A DNA stretch of 63,664 nt, taken from the NCBI GenBank assembly GCA_964586145.1, contig CAZPHH010000017.1:1-63664 (forward strand), read 5' to 3'. Each line of letters begins with the position of its first letter. Position 1 is the stretch's first letter. Source of the stretch: JAFGJQ01 sp964586145 (GTDB lineage Bacteria > Planctomycetota > Phycisphaerae > UBA1845). The translations under genes and the position numbers were made by a program. This document shows positions 1 through 10,033 of the stretch, one piece after another. Under the pieces are notes generated by a model. That model saw only the letters and a program-made list of their open reading frames with translations. It was not told the origin of the DNA and ran no database searches.

Positions 1-971
1 TGTCGGCGACGGACGACGGGCTGCCGGACCCGCCGGCGGCGCTGGACTACGTCATTACGCAGTTGCCGACCCGAGGCGGGCTGCGCGATGTAGTGACGGA
101 GGCGTGGATCACTGCGGTGCCCTACGTGCTGGCTGGCGGAGAGAATCGCGTGCTGTACCGGACGTCCTGGGGTACGTCCGGCCCGGACAGCTTCCGATTC
201 AAGGTGAATGACGGTGGTGAGGCCCCGGACGGCGGTGATTCCAACGAGGCCACGGTGTCGATCACGATCAACGCCGCGCCGCCGGGCGTTGTATACAACT
301 GGCCGCTGGACGCGAATCCAGGCTGGTCCGTTGAAGGTCAATGGGCATTCGGTACGCCCACGGGCGGCGGAACGCACAACAAGGACCCGCAGTCCGGGTA
401 CACGGGGCCATACGTGTACGGATACAACCTGAACGGTGATTACCCCAACAACCTGCCTTTACGGTGCCTGACCACGACGGTCATCGATTGTGCGCGGGTC
501 AGTCAGGCGCAGTTGCGCTTCTGGCGCTGGCTGGGAGTGGAGGCGTTCGATTCGGCGTCGGTGGACGTGTCGGCGGACGGTGAGTCCTGGGTCACGGTCT
601 GGTCGAACCAGACCGAGGGAGTGGTAATCGCGGATCTGGCGTGGACCCCGGTGACGTTGGATGTTTCTGCGGTGGCGGACGGCTCGCCGACGGTGTTCGT
701 GCGGTGGGGCATGGGCCCGACGGATGACTGGACCACCTACCCTGGGTGGAATATCGATGACATCGAGATCTGGGGGGTGCTGTCACCGGCGTTCGGGGAC
801 TACGATGGCGACGGTGACGTGGACCTGGAGGACTTTGCCCGGATGCCGGACTGCCTGACCGGTCCCGAGATGGGGCCGGCCACCGTCGGCTGCGAGGCAT
901 TCGATTTTGACCTCGACACGGACGTGGACCTGAGCGACTTCGCCGCCTTCCAGGAGGCGATGAGCCAGTAG
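1..971 (+). CDS. C-terminal part of a secreted multi-domain protein with dockerin-like tail
   Basis: This is a partial gene: the reading frame is open from base 3 and its start lies outside the window. The first residues (to about base 290) resemble a cadherin-like or tandem Ig-type repeat of the kind that reads 'LPxxGxL...Y......G.DSFxFxVxDG'. Next comes a jelly-roll or MAM-like module (about 295-780) with the phrases DANPGW, GYTG, GYNLNGDY, FWRWLGVE and GWNIDDIEIWG. The last 60 residues hold two EF-hand-like loops, DYDGDGDVDLEDF and DFDLDTDVDLSDF, separated by CLTGP and a second Cys. The architecture of the last 300 residues is shared with the next gene, so the two are neighbouring paralogues. 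The protein is presumably exported, but its activity is not visible here. Confidence 0.85.
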   Translation, partial: SATDDGLPDPPAALDYVITQLPTRGGLRDVVTEAWITAVPYVLAGGENRVLYRTSWGTSGPDSFRFKVNDGGEAPDGGDSNEATVSITINAAPPGVVYNWPLDANPGWSVEGQWAFGTPTGGGTHNKDPQSGYTGPYVYGYNLNGDYPNNLPLRCLTTTVIDCARVSQAQLRFWRWLGVEAFDSASVDVSADGESWVTVWSNQTEGVVIADLAWTPVTLDVSAVADGSPTVFVRWGMGPTDDWTTYPGWNIDDIEIWGVLSPAFGDYDGDGDVDLEDFARMPDCLTGPEMGPATVGCEAFDFDLDTDVDLSDFAAFQEAMSQ

Positions 972-1187
972 GTAGGGTGACCTGACTACGTGTCATAACG
1001 GGCCCCGGCAGGGCAGATACCGGTCGTCGACCGATACTGGCCTGTTGGGGCCCGATTCCTTGGGTTTGCCGCCCGGTGGCGCGGGATCGGGGGAAAGACG
1101 GCCCCGACGCGTGGCCGCAAGAGCATCGGCCCACGCCTCCAGCGGCCCGGACAGCAGGGAAAGCGGTTTGAGACCCTGCCCTCAGAA

Positions 1188-1216
1188 TTGAAGCTTTCGG
1201 GTGCGATCGGTACAAT
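1188..1216 (+). promoter_or_regulatory. Sigma-70-type promoter upstream of the secreted protease
   Basis: TTGAAG (1188-1193) and TACAAT (1211-1216) are separated by exactly 17 bases, a good match to the -35/-10 consensus. Transcription would begin near 1223 and give a leader of about 150 bases before the ATG at 1372. The rest of the 400-base interval from 972 shows no gene. Confidence 0.5.
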
Positions 1217-1309
1217 AGAGGTGCTGGGGTGGCCGTGTGAAGGAGGGGCGTTTGCCGTTCTCCGGTCCCTGCCTTGCCGCCAATCCTACAGCAAGATGTG
1301 CATCGAATC

Positions 1310-1336
1310 CGCTCGGGGTGTAGGAGTCCCCGAGCG
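1310..1336 (+). other. Stem-loop in the 5' leader of the protease gene
   Basis: CGCTCGGGG (1310-1318) and CCCCGAGCG (1328-1336) form a perfect 9-base stem with a 9-base loop. It lies inside the predicted leader, 35 bases before the start codon. No U-tract follows, so it is not an obvious terminator. It could stabilise the mRNA or act in regulation. Confidence 0.4.
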
Positions 1337-1371
1337 TCGGATATGGGTCCTTTTCAGGGTGGGTTTCAACC

Positions 1372-4300
1372 ATGTTTGCTGCGACAAGGGGATGGTCCGT
1401 GTTCTTTCTGGCCGTGCTGCTCGCCGTTCCGCAAATGACTGCCGCGCAGCCGCAGCCATTGGAGACGGCGCAGGGGATTCCGACGGCGATGGTGGTGAAG
1501 CTTCAGCCGCTGAACGCCGTCCAGCAGGTGGTGTCGCCGCTGGGTGACCAGGCCGCTCTGCAGGCGGAAGATGAGATCCGCGAAGCCGAGGGGCTGGCTC
1601 CGCGGTTCGCCGTGCCCAATGCAGTCAAGCTGACGCCGGAGAACGCGGGGACGTGGGAGGAGATCGACAAAGAGCTTCTGGTCTGGCGGCTGCGCGTCAC
1701 GTCGCCGGGCGCTTTGTCACTCAACCTCGGGTTCACTCGATACCGAATGCCGGCCGGCGGCCGATTGATGGTGTATGCCGCGGACGGGATGCAGGTCGTG
1801 AGGCCGTTCACCGACGCGGACAACGAGTCGCACGGGGAACTGTGGACGCCTGTTGTGCTGGCGGACGACATCGTGGTGGAAGTGACCATTCCCGCCACGA
1901 AGGTCGACGGGATGGACCTGGAACTCGGCTCGATCAACGTCGGCTACCGCGGCTTCGGGGAAGTCATGGCGAGCCTGGATGACGATCTTCGGTCCGGGTC
2001 GTGCAACGTGGACGTGATCTGCCCGGAAGGCGACGACTGGCGGGCGGAGATTGCCTCGGTGGGCGTCATTTCCACGGGCGGCAGCACGTTCTGCACGGGG
2101 TTCATGGTGAACAACACCGCGCAGGACCTGACGCCGTATTTCATGACGGCCAATCACTGCGGCGTGAACTCGAGCAATGCCGCATCCCTGGTGGTGTACT
2201 GGAACTACGAAAACAGCACGTGCCGGCCGGTGGGCAGCTCGGCCAGCGGCGGCCCGGGCGACGGTTCCCTGAGCCAGTTTCAGACCGGTTCGTATTTCCG
2301 GGCGTCCAATTCCGCGTCCGATTTCACACTCGTGGAACTGGACGAGGATCCCGATCCGGCCTGGGAGGTCTCCTTTGCCGGCTGGGACCGCAGCGGGGCG
2401 GAGGCCACGACGGCCGTCGGCATCCACCATCCCAATACGGATGAGAAGCGTATCAGCTTCGAATACGCCACAACGCAGACGACCAGCTACCTCGGCACCA
2501 CGGTGCCGGGCGACGGGTCGCACGTGCGGGTCATCGACTGGGACCTGGGCACCACCGAGCCGGGTTCGTCCGGCTCGCCGCTGTTCGATCAGAACCATCG
2601 GGTGATCGGGCAGTTGCACGGCGGCTATGCGGCGTGCGGGAATGATGAATCCGACTGGTACGGTCGATTCTCGGTCTCGTGGACCGGTGGCGGGACCTCC
2701 AGCACGCGGCTGAGCAACTGGCTGGATCCGGGCGGAACGGGCGCTCTGACCGTGGATACCATATCCGGAGCCGGCATCACGGTGTCACCGGGCGGAAATG
2801 TGGAGCACGTCGGCCCGGTCGGCGGGCCGTTCACGAGCCCCACGGTGACCTACACGCTGAGCAATTCCTCCCCCGCGAGCATTCCGTATCGGGTTCGATT
2901 GACGGCGAACTTCGGCATTTTGCTGAACGGCGGAACCGCGGACGTGACAGGTACGTTGGCGGCCGGCGGCGGGACGGCCCAGGTCGTGGTGACACTGGGT
3001 TCAGCGATCGAGTCTCTCGGCGCGGGCACGTACGTGGAGACGATCGAATTCATTGATGAGACGAAGAGCACGACGCAGACGCGCGTACACACCGTGGAAA
3101 TCGGCCAGACGCTGATCACGGTCGCCCCCGCCCACGGCCTGGAGACGGGCGGGCCGCTGGGCGGCCCATTCAACGGGACGGTGACCTACACGGTGACCAG
3201 TGAGCGGCCGACTCCGGTAACCGTTGAGGTGGCGGCCAGTGAACCGTGGATCAGCCTGAACGGGGTCGCGGGGCCGCTGACGCTCAACCTCAGCGGAACG
3301 GGCGATTTCGAGACGGTGGTGGTCGGCATCTCCGCGGCGGCCGAGGCGCTGGGCGCGGGCCTCTACAACGGGTCGGTGTCCTTCACGAGCCTCGGCGGTG
3401 GGGCGGGAAGCACGTCCCGTCCGATCACGCTGGAAGTCGGTCGCGTTCTGTATGCGTCGGTCGACGTGCCCAAGCCGATCAACGACAACTCGACGANNNN
3501 NNNNNNNNNNNNNNNNNNNNNNNNNNNNNNNNNNNNNNNNNNNNNNNNNNNNNNNNNNNNNNNNNNNNNNNNNNNNNNNNNNNNNNNNNNNNNNNNCGCG
3601 TTCTGTATGCGTCGGTCGACGTGCCCAAGCCGATCAACGACAACTCGACGATCACCAGCGTGATCGAGGTGACGGATTCCTTCTGCGTGGCCGACGTGAA
3701 CGTCGACGTGAACATCACGCACACCTACCGGGGTGACCTCACCGTGGAACTGATATCGCCGGGCGGTGTGACGGTCCGGCTCCACAACCGCACGGGCAGC
3801 TCTGCGGACGACATCATCACGACGTACGACGATGAAGGCGGCACCGTGCCGGACGGCCCCGGCCTGTTGGCCGATTTCGTGAACTCGTTGTCAGCGGGCA
3901 CCTGGACGCTCCGCGTGCAGGACCACGCCGGTGGAGACACCGGGACGCTGAACAGTTGGGCCCTGAGCATGGTGCCCGGCGGCGCGACGTGCCCACCAGA
4001 GGCCCAAAGCGTGTCTGTCACGCTGCCGCAGATGCAGACCAGCAACATCACCCTGACCGCCAGCACGGGGTCGGGCAACCCGCTGGAGTACATCATCGAG
4101 TCCCTGCCGGCGCACGGGATACTCCGGGACCCGAACGGCGGAATCATCGGCAGCGTGCCGTACACGCTGATCGGTAACGGAAACGTGGTCCGGTACACGC
4201 CGAACCCCATCAGCTACGCGGGTACGGACGGTTTCACGTTCTCCGCATACGACGGGCAGCCCTCCAACGTGGCCGAGGTATCCATCGTGGTGGGGGGACC

Positions 4301-4991
4301 ACAGCTCGTCCACGCGTGGACCCTGGACACGAACCCGGGCTGGACGACCCAGGGTCTGTGGGCCTGGGGCCAGCCGACCGGCGGCGGCGGAGCGTACGGG
4401 AACCCCGACCCCACCAGCGGCTACACGGGTGCGAACGTGTATGGGTACAACCTGAATGGTGACTACACGAACTCGATGGCAGAGACGCACCTGACCAGCA
4501 CGCCCATCGACTGCACGGGGCTGTCCGGGGTGACTCTGAAGTTCTGGCGATGGCTGGGCGTGGAGCGTAACGCGTATGATCACGCGTACGTGCGGGTGAG
4601 CAACAACGGAACGACCTGGACGACGATCTGGGAAAACCCCAGCACCCACCTGACCGATTCGGCCTGGATCCAGCAGGAGTTTGACATCTCCGCCATCGCG
4701 GACGATCGGGCGACGGTCTACCTCCGCTGGACCATGGGCACCACCGATGGCAGTTGGACCTACTGCGGCTGGAACATCGATGATATTGAGATTTGGGGGC
4801 TGGCACCATCCATCCCAGGGGATTGCAACGGGGATGGCGCAGTGGACCTGGACGACTATGTGGACATGGCTGCGTGTCTGTCGGGCCCGGCAGCCCCGGT
4901 GTCCGGCGGCTGCGAGTGCTTCGATCTGAACGGCGACGGGCACGTGGACCTGTTCGACTTCAGCCAGTTTCAAATGCTGATGACCGAGTAA
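1372..4991 (+). CDS. Secreted lysyl-endopeptidase-like serine protease with P-domain and dockerin-like tail
   Basis: The gene is interrupted by a 100-N gap (3497-3596) that changes the apparent frame. If the gap and one copy of the 55-base duplicate are removed, the remaining 3,465 bases form one uninterrupted frame of 1,154 codons plus stop. A signal peptide (about 26 residues, ending near MTAAQ) is followed by a trypsin-fold domain at about residues 215-455 with TANHC (His), SDFTLVEL (Asp) and GSSGSPLF (Ser), as in Achromobacter-type lysyl endopeptidases. Two Ig/BACON-like repeats follow (each with a VGGPF or LGGPF phrase), then a proprotein-convertase P-domain (YRGDLTVEL...GTWTLRVQDHAGGDTGTL), a cadherin-like repeat (SLPAHGIL), a MAM-like module and a paired EF-hand tail (NGDGAVDLDDY, NGDGHVDLFDF). 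The start has AGGGTGGG upstream. The protein is probably exported and cleaves proteins outside the cell. Confidence 0.85.
3442..3651. repeat. 55-base exact duplicate flanking a 100-N assembly gap
   Basis: Bases 3442-3496 and 3597-3651 are identical over 55 bases and abut the N run on each side. This is what is left when two contigs overlapping by one assembly word are joined with a fixed spacer. It is not a biological repeat. Confidence 0.9.
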
Positions 4992-5059
4992 GCTGGATTT
5001 GCCTGACGTGACGCGCCGCGTGGGAAGGGCCTCATCCGAAGCCCTTCCCACGCCGGCCG

Positions 5060-5401
5060 TCAGTCACCCGGGAACGGGTTCGGATCCAGCAGGTCCCGCT
5101 TGCCTTCCATCCCCTTGCACTCCTCGGCCTCCGGCAGCGGCGCCTTTTGCTGATGAATGCCCGGCCACTCGGACGCAAAGCGGGCGTTCAGTTCCACGTA
5201 TTCCGACCATTTCTCCGGCAGGTCGTCCTCGGGGAAGATGGCGCCGGTCGGGCACACATCGACGCACATGCCGCAGTCGATGCACTCGTTCGGGTCGATC
5301 ACCAGGAAGTTGACACCTTCGTGGAAGCAATCCACCGGGCAGACGGCGACGCAGTCGGTGTACTTGCACTTGACACAGGGTTCGGCCACTACATGAGGCA
5401 T
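5060..5401 (-). CDS. fdxA: 7Fe (3Fe-4S/4Fe-4S) ferredoxin
   Basis: The product is a 113-residue soluble electron carrier. The N-terminal half closely follows the Azotobacter FdI/FdxA family: CVKCKYTDCVAVCPVDCF supplies the 3Fe-4S ligands and part of the second cluster, and CIDCGMCVDVCP supplies the rest of the 4Fe-4S ligands. The C-terminal tail (PEKWSEYVELNARFASEWP) is also family-typical. The start at 5401 is chosen because homology begins exactly at MPHVV and a GGAG lies 9 bases upstream; an upstream in-frame ATG would add an unrelated 23 residues. The gene stands alone, converging on the protease gene. Its redox partners cannot be told from the context. Confidence 0.93.
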   Translation of the reverse strand: MPHVVAEPCVKCKYTDCVAVCPVDCFHEGVNFLVIDPNECIDCGMCVDVCPTGAIFPEDDLPEKWSEYVELNARFASEWPGIHQQKAPLPEAEECKGMEGKRDLLDPNPFPGD

Positions 5402-5644
5402 GATGAAGGCTCCAGCCGCTTCGAGGTACTCTCCGGTCGATGGGGAATGTATGCCTCTCGGCCCCATCATGTCAACCGGCTCTCGGCCATCCCGTGCTCC
5501 ATCGAGTGCGAAATGGCGGGGTGTTACGCGGGTTGCCCGGCCCCGGCCGCGTCCCTATAGTGTCCCGCGGACCGAACAGGCGGCCGCCGCAGGGAAGCGG
5601 CCGGCGCCGGGTCGGTGGCTCGTCCGCATGGGAGACAACGCGGC

Positions 5645-7348
5645 ATGTCGGCTGGCGACGGCACGTCCCCGGACCCGGGTTCCTCGGCTCCTCATGCCGC
5701 CTGTCGCGGCCCTGGGGAAGAAGCCGGGCGGATCGGCCGGCGAAGCGTGTTGGCCGCCGCAGGAACCGTAACGGCCGCAGTCTTCACCTCGCGGGTTCTC
5801 GGTCTGATCCGGGAGTCCCTGTTCGCGGCGCTGTTCGGTGCGGGTAAGTTTGCCGATGCGTTCGTCCTGGCGTTTCGCATTCCCAACCTGCTCCGCGAGC
5901 TTTTGGCGGAAGGCTCCATGTCCAGCGCGTTCGTTCCCACCTTCACGCTGGCGCTGACACGCGACGGACGCGATCGGGCGCACCACCTGGCCAACCTGCT
6001 CATGAGCGGCCTGATGCTCATCACCGGGCTGCTGGCTGTCCTCGGCATCGTGTTCGCGGCGGCCATCGTCGATGTCATGGCACCCGGCTTTGGCGAAGAT
6101 CCGCACAAGCGTGCTCTGGCCATTTCGGCCGCCCGCATCATGATGCCGTTCCTGCCGCTGATTACCTGTGCGGCGGCCGTGATGGGGATGCTGAATGCCC
6201 AACGCCGGTTCTTCCTGCCCGCGGTGGCGCCGGCCATGTTCAACGTGGTCTGCATCATTGTCGGCGTGATTCTGTGGATGCGAGATACCCCTCCGGACCG
6301 GGCCGTCCTGGGATGGAGCGTTGGGGCGGTGATCGGGGCGGCCGTGCAGTTCGGCGTGCAAGTGCCCCCTCTCTATCGCCTCGGCTGGCGCTTTGGGCCC
6401 ACCATCCGCGGATTCTTTGCGGACGAGGGCATCCGGCGGATCGGGAGACTCATGGGCCCGGCCGTGGTGGGTCTGGCGGCGGTTCAGATCAACATCCTGG
6501 TCAATTCCATCTTCGCCAGCAACCTGGGGGACGGGCCGATGGCCCAGTTGAACTACGCCTGGCGGCTGTTCTACCTGCCGCTGGGTTTGTTCGGCGTCGC
6601 CATCGCGACGGTGACCACCACCACCGTCGCCGAGGAGGCCGGCCGGGGGGACCATGTTGCCTTGCGGAACCGCCTGGCCCACGCCCTCAAGCTGACGTGG
6701 ATGCTCACCGTGCCGTCTGCGATCGGACTGATGGCGGTGAGCGTGCCGGCCATCTGCCTGATCTACCAGCGCGGGGCGTTTGGGGCGGAAGACACGCGAG
6801 CCACCGCATACATTCTCATCGCGTACGCCGTCGGGCTGGCCCCGTACAGCAGCATCAAGATGGTCGCCCCTGCGTTCTATGCGCTGGACCGTCCGCGAGT
6901 GCCCATGTGCGCGTCCATCGTGGCCGTACTTGTGAACGTGACGTTTAACGCCCTCACCTACCGCAAGCTGGGAGCCGTCGGCCTGGCCACGGGGACAGCG
7001 CTTGGCGCCATCGCCAACATCACGATCCTGATTGTGAGCCTTCGCGTGCTGATCGGCTCCATGCGCGGGCAGGGCCTGCTGCCGGCCGCCACGAGGATCG
7101 TCACGGCCTCCGTCCTGACCGGGGGCGTGGCGTTCGGCCTGTGGTGGGCGGTGGACCGGGGATGGGCCGGGGTAGGAGAGGGTTTCTGGATCACCGGTCT
7201 GGGCCGCGTGCTCCGGCTGCTCGTGCCCGCCGGCGCGGGCGTTGCGGTGTATGTTGCGGCCTGCCGGGTTCTACGGCTGCAGGAGATCGCGGAGCTGACC
7301 GGCCCGCTGGCCCGGCGGCTGCGACGGCGGCCGGAGACCCGGGGATAG
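5645..7348 (+). CDS. murJ: Lipid II flippase MurJ (MviN family)
   Basis: The product is an integral membrane protein of 567 residues that moves the peptidoglycan precursor lipid II across the inner membrane. The family hallmark is near the N-terminus: SRVLGLIRESLFAALFG, then ADAFVLAFRIPNLLRELLAEGSMSSAFVP. About 14 hydrophobic segments run to the C-terminus, the usual number for the family. A cytoplasmic extension of about 40 residues precedes the first segment. The ATG at 5645 is preferred over one 30 bases upstream because it follows GGAGA at normal spacing. It converges with the next gene, with only 11 bases between the stops. Its presence fits reports that many planctomycetes do make peptidoglycan. 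Confidence 0.94.
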   Translation: MSAGDGTSPDPGSSAPHAACRGPGEEAGRIGRRSVLAAAGTVTAAVFTSRVLGLIRESLFAALFGAGKFADAFVLAFRIPNLLRELLAEGSMSSAFVPTFTLALTRDGRDRAHHLANLLMSGLMLITGLLAVLGIVFAAAIVDVMAPGFGEDPHKRALAISAARIMMPFLPLITCAAAVMGMLNAQRRFFLPAVAPAMFNVVCIIVGVILWMRDTPPDRAVLGWSVGAVIGAAVQFGVQVPPLYRLGWRFGPTIRGFFADEGIRRIGRLMGPAVVGLAAVQINILVNSIFASNLGDGPMAQLNYAWRLFYLPLGLFGVAIATVTTTTVAEEAGRGDHVALRNRLAHALKLTWMLTVPSAIGLMAVSVPAICLIYQRGAFGAEDTRATAYILIAYAVGLAPYSSIKMVAPAFYALDRPRVPMCASIVAVLVNVTFNALTYRKLGAVGLATGTALGAIANITILIVSLRVLIGSMRGQGLLPAATRIVTASVLTGGVAFGLWWAVDRGWAGVGEGFWITGLGRVLRLLVPAGAGVAVYVAACRVLRLQEIAELTGPLARRLRRRPETRG

Positions 7349-7359
7349 TCGCAGACCTT

Positions 7360-8220
7360 CTACTGGATACTTCTGTCCTGTTCATCGGACAGGCCGCCTC
7401 GGGTCAGACGGGTCGGGGCGGGCTGAAGGTAGATCCCCCGCCTGCGCCACACGGTTCGGAATTCCTCGGCGCTGCAGCGGCGAACGCCATGCAGCGGGTC
7501 GCCCAGGAGGACGGTGTCGGCGTCCGCGGACAGCACGGGGACCATGTGGGAGACGTAGTACCGCCAGTTGATGGGGACCACGCAGGGCATCGGCACCTCG
7601 CAAAGCCGTGCATAATCCATGCTCTCGTAGTGTATCGTCAGATCGGCGTCGGCCAGCCTCCGCTGTAGGCCGCGGACGGCGCGGGAGTCCGTGGCCCCGA
7701 AGTTTCGCTCCGTCTGTGTCAGGCGGGCCATCTCCGTCTCGGACGTCTCGACCCCGTAGGCGTGCAGCAGGGTGACCAGCGACGCCGCGACGCACGTGTA
7801 GTGCGTCGACTGGATGCACACGCCCCGGTCCATGCGGGTAGAGTGCAGGTCGTTCAGGGGCGGGCGGACCATCCATTTCCCGAACATCAGGAAGTATGCG
7901 CCGCAGATGACCAGAAGGGTGCGGACGGCGCGCTGTTCCGAACGCTTGGGCACGTGCCGGGCGGCGATGGAGAAGAGCAGGGACGCCGGAACGACGATCC
8001 CCGTGACCTCCACGTGCATGATGATGCGCGCCCCGAATGCGTCCAGCATGGCGGCCGGGAACATCCGCATGGCCGGCCAGAGCAGCATGACGGCCGCCGC
8101 AGCGCAGGCGGTGGGCTTCCAGACGCGGGCCGGGCGGGCCGCGACGGCATGCCCGATGATGCCGGCAACAATCGCCGTCGCGAACTGCGCGGCAAACCAG
8201 ATGGCGGACTCCGTACTCAA
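7360..8220 (-). CDS. Membrane protein with a C-terminal C39-like cysteine peptidase domain
   Basis: A membrane part with about four hydrophobic segments (residues 5-115 counted from the chosen start) is followed by a papain-like C39-type domain. Q137 and C143 lie in QSTHYTCVAASLVTLLHAYGV, the typical oxyanion-Gln and nucleophile-Cys pattern. H225 lies in YYVSHMVPV and D241 in LLGDPLHG, so the full catalytic set is present. C39 domains usually cut double-glycine leaders in ABC transporters; here there is no ATPase, so it is a stand-alone membrane-anchored form with unknown substrate. The TTG at 8220 is chosen because GGGAAAGGGG lies just upstream and the residues before it are low-complexity. 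An in-frame start at 8499 would overlap the divergent transporter gene. Confidence 0.7.
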   Translation of the reverse strand: MSTESAIWFAAQFATAIVAGIIGHAVAARPARVWKPTACAAAAVMLLWPAMRMFPAAMLDAFGARIIMHVEVTGIVVPASLLFSIAARHVPKRSEQRAVRTLLVICGAYFLMFGKWMVRPPLNDLHSTRMDRGVCIQSTHYTCVAASLVTLLHAYGVETSETEMARLTQTERNFGATDSRAVRGLQRRLADADLTIHYESMDYARLCEVPMPCVVPINWRYYVSHMVPVLSADADTVLLGDPLHGVRRCSAEEFRTVWRRRGIYLQPAPTRLTRGGLSDEQDRSIQ

Positions 8221-8490
8221 CCGTGCGACCCCTTTCCCGGGGATTCCACCCGATTGTACGCCCCCGCCGCCCCCCGAGTTGCACGAGTTTCCGCCCGTCC
8301 CGCACATGCCGGCGGGCGGGATGTGTGAGAAACGGGGCCGCACGTACTGTTCCACGGCGAGTGAGCGCCGGGAGACCGCTTGCTTTGGATCCGTTATACC
8401 CCTATCCAATAGGCCCCTGAAGCGGAGAACGCCCCCCGGGCGGCCGTCTCGCGTTGCGGGACGGGAGACGCCAAAAGGAAGGAGCAGCGT

Positions 8491-10026
8491 ATGTCCCATG
8501 GGTCCGTTTCCAAGGCACCTCGCGGCATCCTTGCCCGGGCCCTCTCGCTGATCGAACGGGTGGGCAACACGCTGCCTGACCCCGCGGTTCTGTTCCTCAT
8601 TCTGGCGATGATCGTGGCCGTGGCTTCAGGGATCGCGGCGTGGGTCGGGATGGAGGGTACGCACCCCGGGACCGGTCAGACCCTTCATCCCCAGTCGCTC
8701 CTTTCCGTTCCGGGGCTGCACTACATCCTGACCAGCATGGTGACAAACTTCACCGGCTTTGCGCCCCTGGGGACGGTGCTGGTGTCGCTGCTGGGCATCG
8801 GAATCGCCGAGCAAAGCGGCTTGATCGGTGTATGCATGCGCGGGTTGGTGCTGGCGGCGCCGCCCCGGCTTCTGACGCTGGTCATCGTGTTCGCGGGCAT
8901 TCTATCGAACACGGCGAGCGAAGTGGGATATGTGCTGCTGATTCCGCTCGCAGCCATCATTTTCCAGACGGCGGGCCGAAACCCGCTGGCCGGCCTGGCG
9001 GCGGGGTTCGCGGGGGTGTCCGGCGGGTACAGCGCGAACCTTTTGCTGGGGACGATCGACCCGCTCCTGGCGGGTTTGAGCCAGGAGGCCGCTCGGATCA
9101 TCGACCCCGCCTATCGGGTGAATCCAGCGTGCAATTACTTCTTCATGGTGGTGTCAACATTCCTCATCACCGTGGTGGGCACGTGGGTGACGGAGCGCGT
9201 GGTCGAGCCTCGGCTGGGCGCGTGGAAGGGGAGCGATGCGGGAACGGATACGGCCGAGCACGCGCGGGCGACCCGTCGGCTGGATGCGGCGGAGAAGCGC
9301 GGCCTGATCTGGGCGCTTGGCGCCGCGCTGCTGTTCGCGGCGTTCCTGCTGGGGGGAACGATTCCTGCGAACGGGTACCTGCGGGACCCGGGAACGGGGG
9401 ACCTGCTGCATTCGCCGTTCATGTCGGGGATCGTGGCGTTCATCTTCCTCGGGGGCGGGTTGTGCGGGTTGGCCTTCGGGATCGGGGCGGGCACGATTCG
9501 CAACGATCGGGACGCGATCAAGGGCATGTCGAAGGCGATGAGCACGATGGGACACTACCTGGTGCTGGTGTTCTTCGCGGCGCAGTTCGTGGCCTACTTC
9601 AACTGGACGAACCTGGGTCTGCTGTTCGCGGTCAAGGGGGCGGACGCGCTGCGATCGTCCGGACTGGGCGGGATTCCGCTTATGCTGGGTTTCGTGTTTT
9701 TGGCGGCGTTGATGAACCTGCTGGTCGGGAGTGCGTCGGCCAAGTGGGCGGTGATGGCGCCGGTGTTCATTCCGATGTTCATGCTCCTGAACTACCCGCC
9801 CGAGCTCGTGCAGGCGGCCTACCGGGTGGGGGACAGTTGCACGAACATCATTTCGCCGATGATGTCGTACTTCGCCCTCATCATCGCGTTCTTCCAGAAA
9901 TACGATCCGCGCGCGGGGATCGGGACGCTGGTGGCGACCATGCTGCCCTACACGATCGCCTTCCTGATGGCGTGGTCGGTACTGCTGGTGGTGTGGATGT
10001 ACGCGGGCTGGCCTTTGGGGTTCTGA
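8491..10026 (+). CDS. AbgT-family transporter
   Basis: The product is a 511-residue inner-membrane protein with about 12 hydrophobic segments. The opening phrase VGNTLPDPAVLFLILA is a hallmark of the AbgT (p-aminobenzoyl-glutamate transporter) family, as are the segments around SNTASEVGYVLLIPL, NLLLGTIDPLLAGLSQEAA and NLLVGSASAKWAVMAPVF. Some family members import p-aminobenzoyl-glutamate and others export sulfonamides or p-aminobenzoate, so the cargo cannot be assigned from sequence alone. AAGGAAGGAG lies about 9 bases before the ATG. No folate gene adjoins it. It converges with the rhomboid gene, leaving 7 bases between stops. Confidence 0.9.
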   Translation: MSHGSVSKAPRGILARALSLIERVGNTLPDPAVLFLILAMIVAVASGIAAWVGMEGTHPGTGQTLHPQSLLSVPGLHYILTSMVTNFTGFAPLGTVLVSLLGIGIAEQSGLIGVCMRGLVLAAPPRLLTLVIVFAGILSNTASEVGYVLLIPLAAIIFQTAGRNPLAGLAAGFAGVSGGYSANLLLGTIDPLLAGLSQEAARIIDPAYRVNPACNYFFMVVSTFLITVVGTWVTERVVEPRLGAWKGSDAGTDTAEHARATRRLDAAEKRGLIWALGAALLFAAFLLGGTIPANGYLRDPGTGDLLHSPFMSGIVAFIFLGGGLCGLAFGIGAGTIRNDRDAIKGMSKAMSTMGHYLVLVFFAAQFVAYFNWTNLGLLFAVKGADALRSSGLGGIPLMLGFVFLAALMNLLVGSASAKWAVMAPVFIPMFMLLNYPPELVQAAYRVGDSCTNIISPMMSYFALIIAFFQKYDPRAGIGTLVATMLPYTIAFLMAWSVLLVVWMYAGWPLGF

Positions 10027-10033
10027 CGGCGAC

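Noticed and set aside
780..971. Cellulosome assignment from the dockerin-like tails
   Set aside because: No cohesin or scaffoldin is seen, and the protein types are not typical cellulosomal enzymes.
3442..3651. Direct repeats around the N gap as target-site duplication of a mobile element
   Set aside because: The length of exactly 55 bases, the fixed 100-N spacer and restoration of the frame on merging point to assembly overlap.
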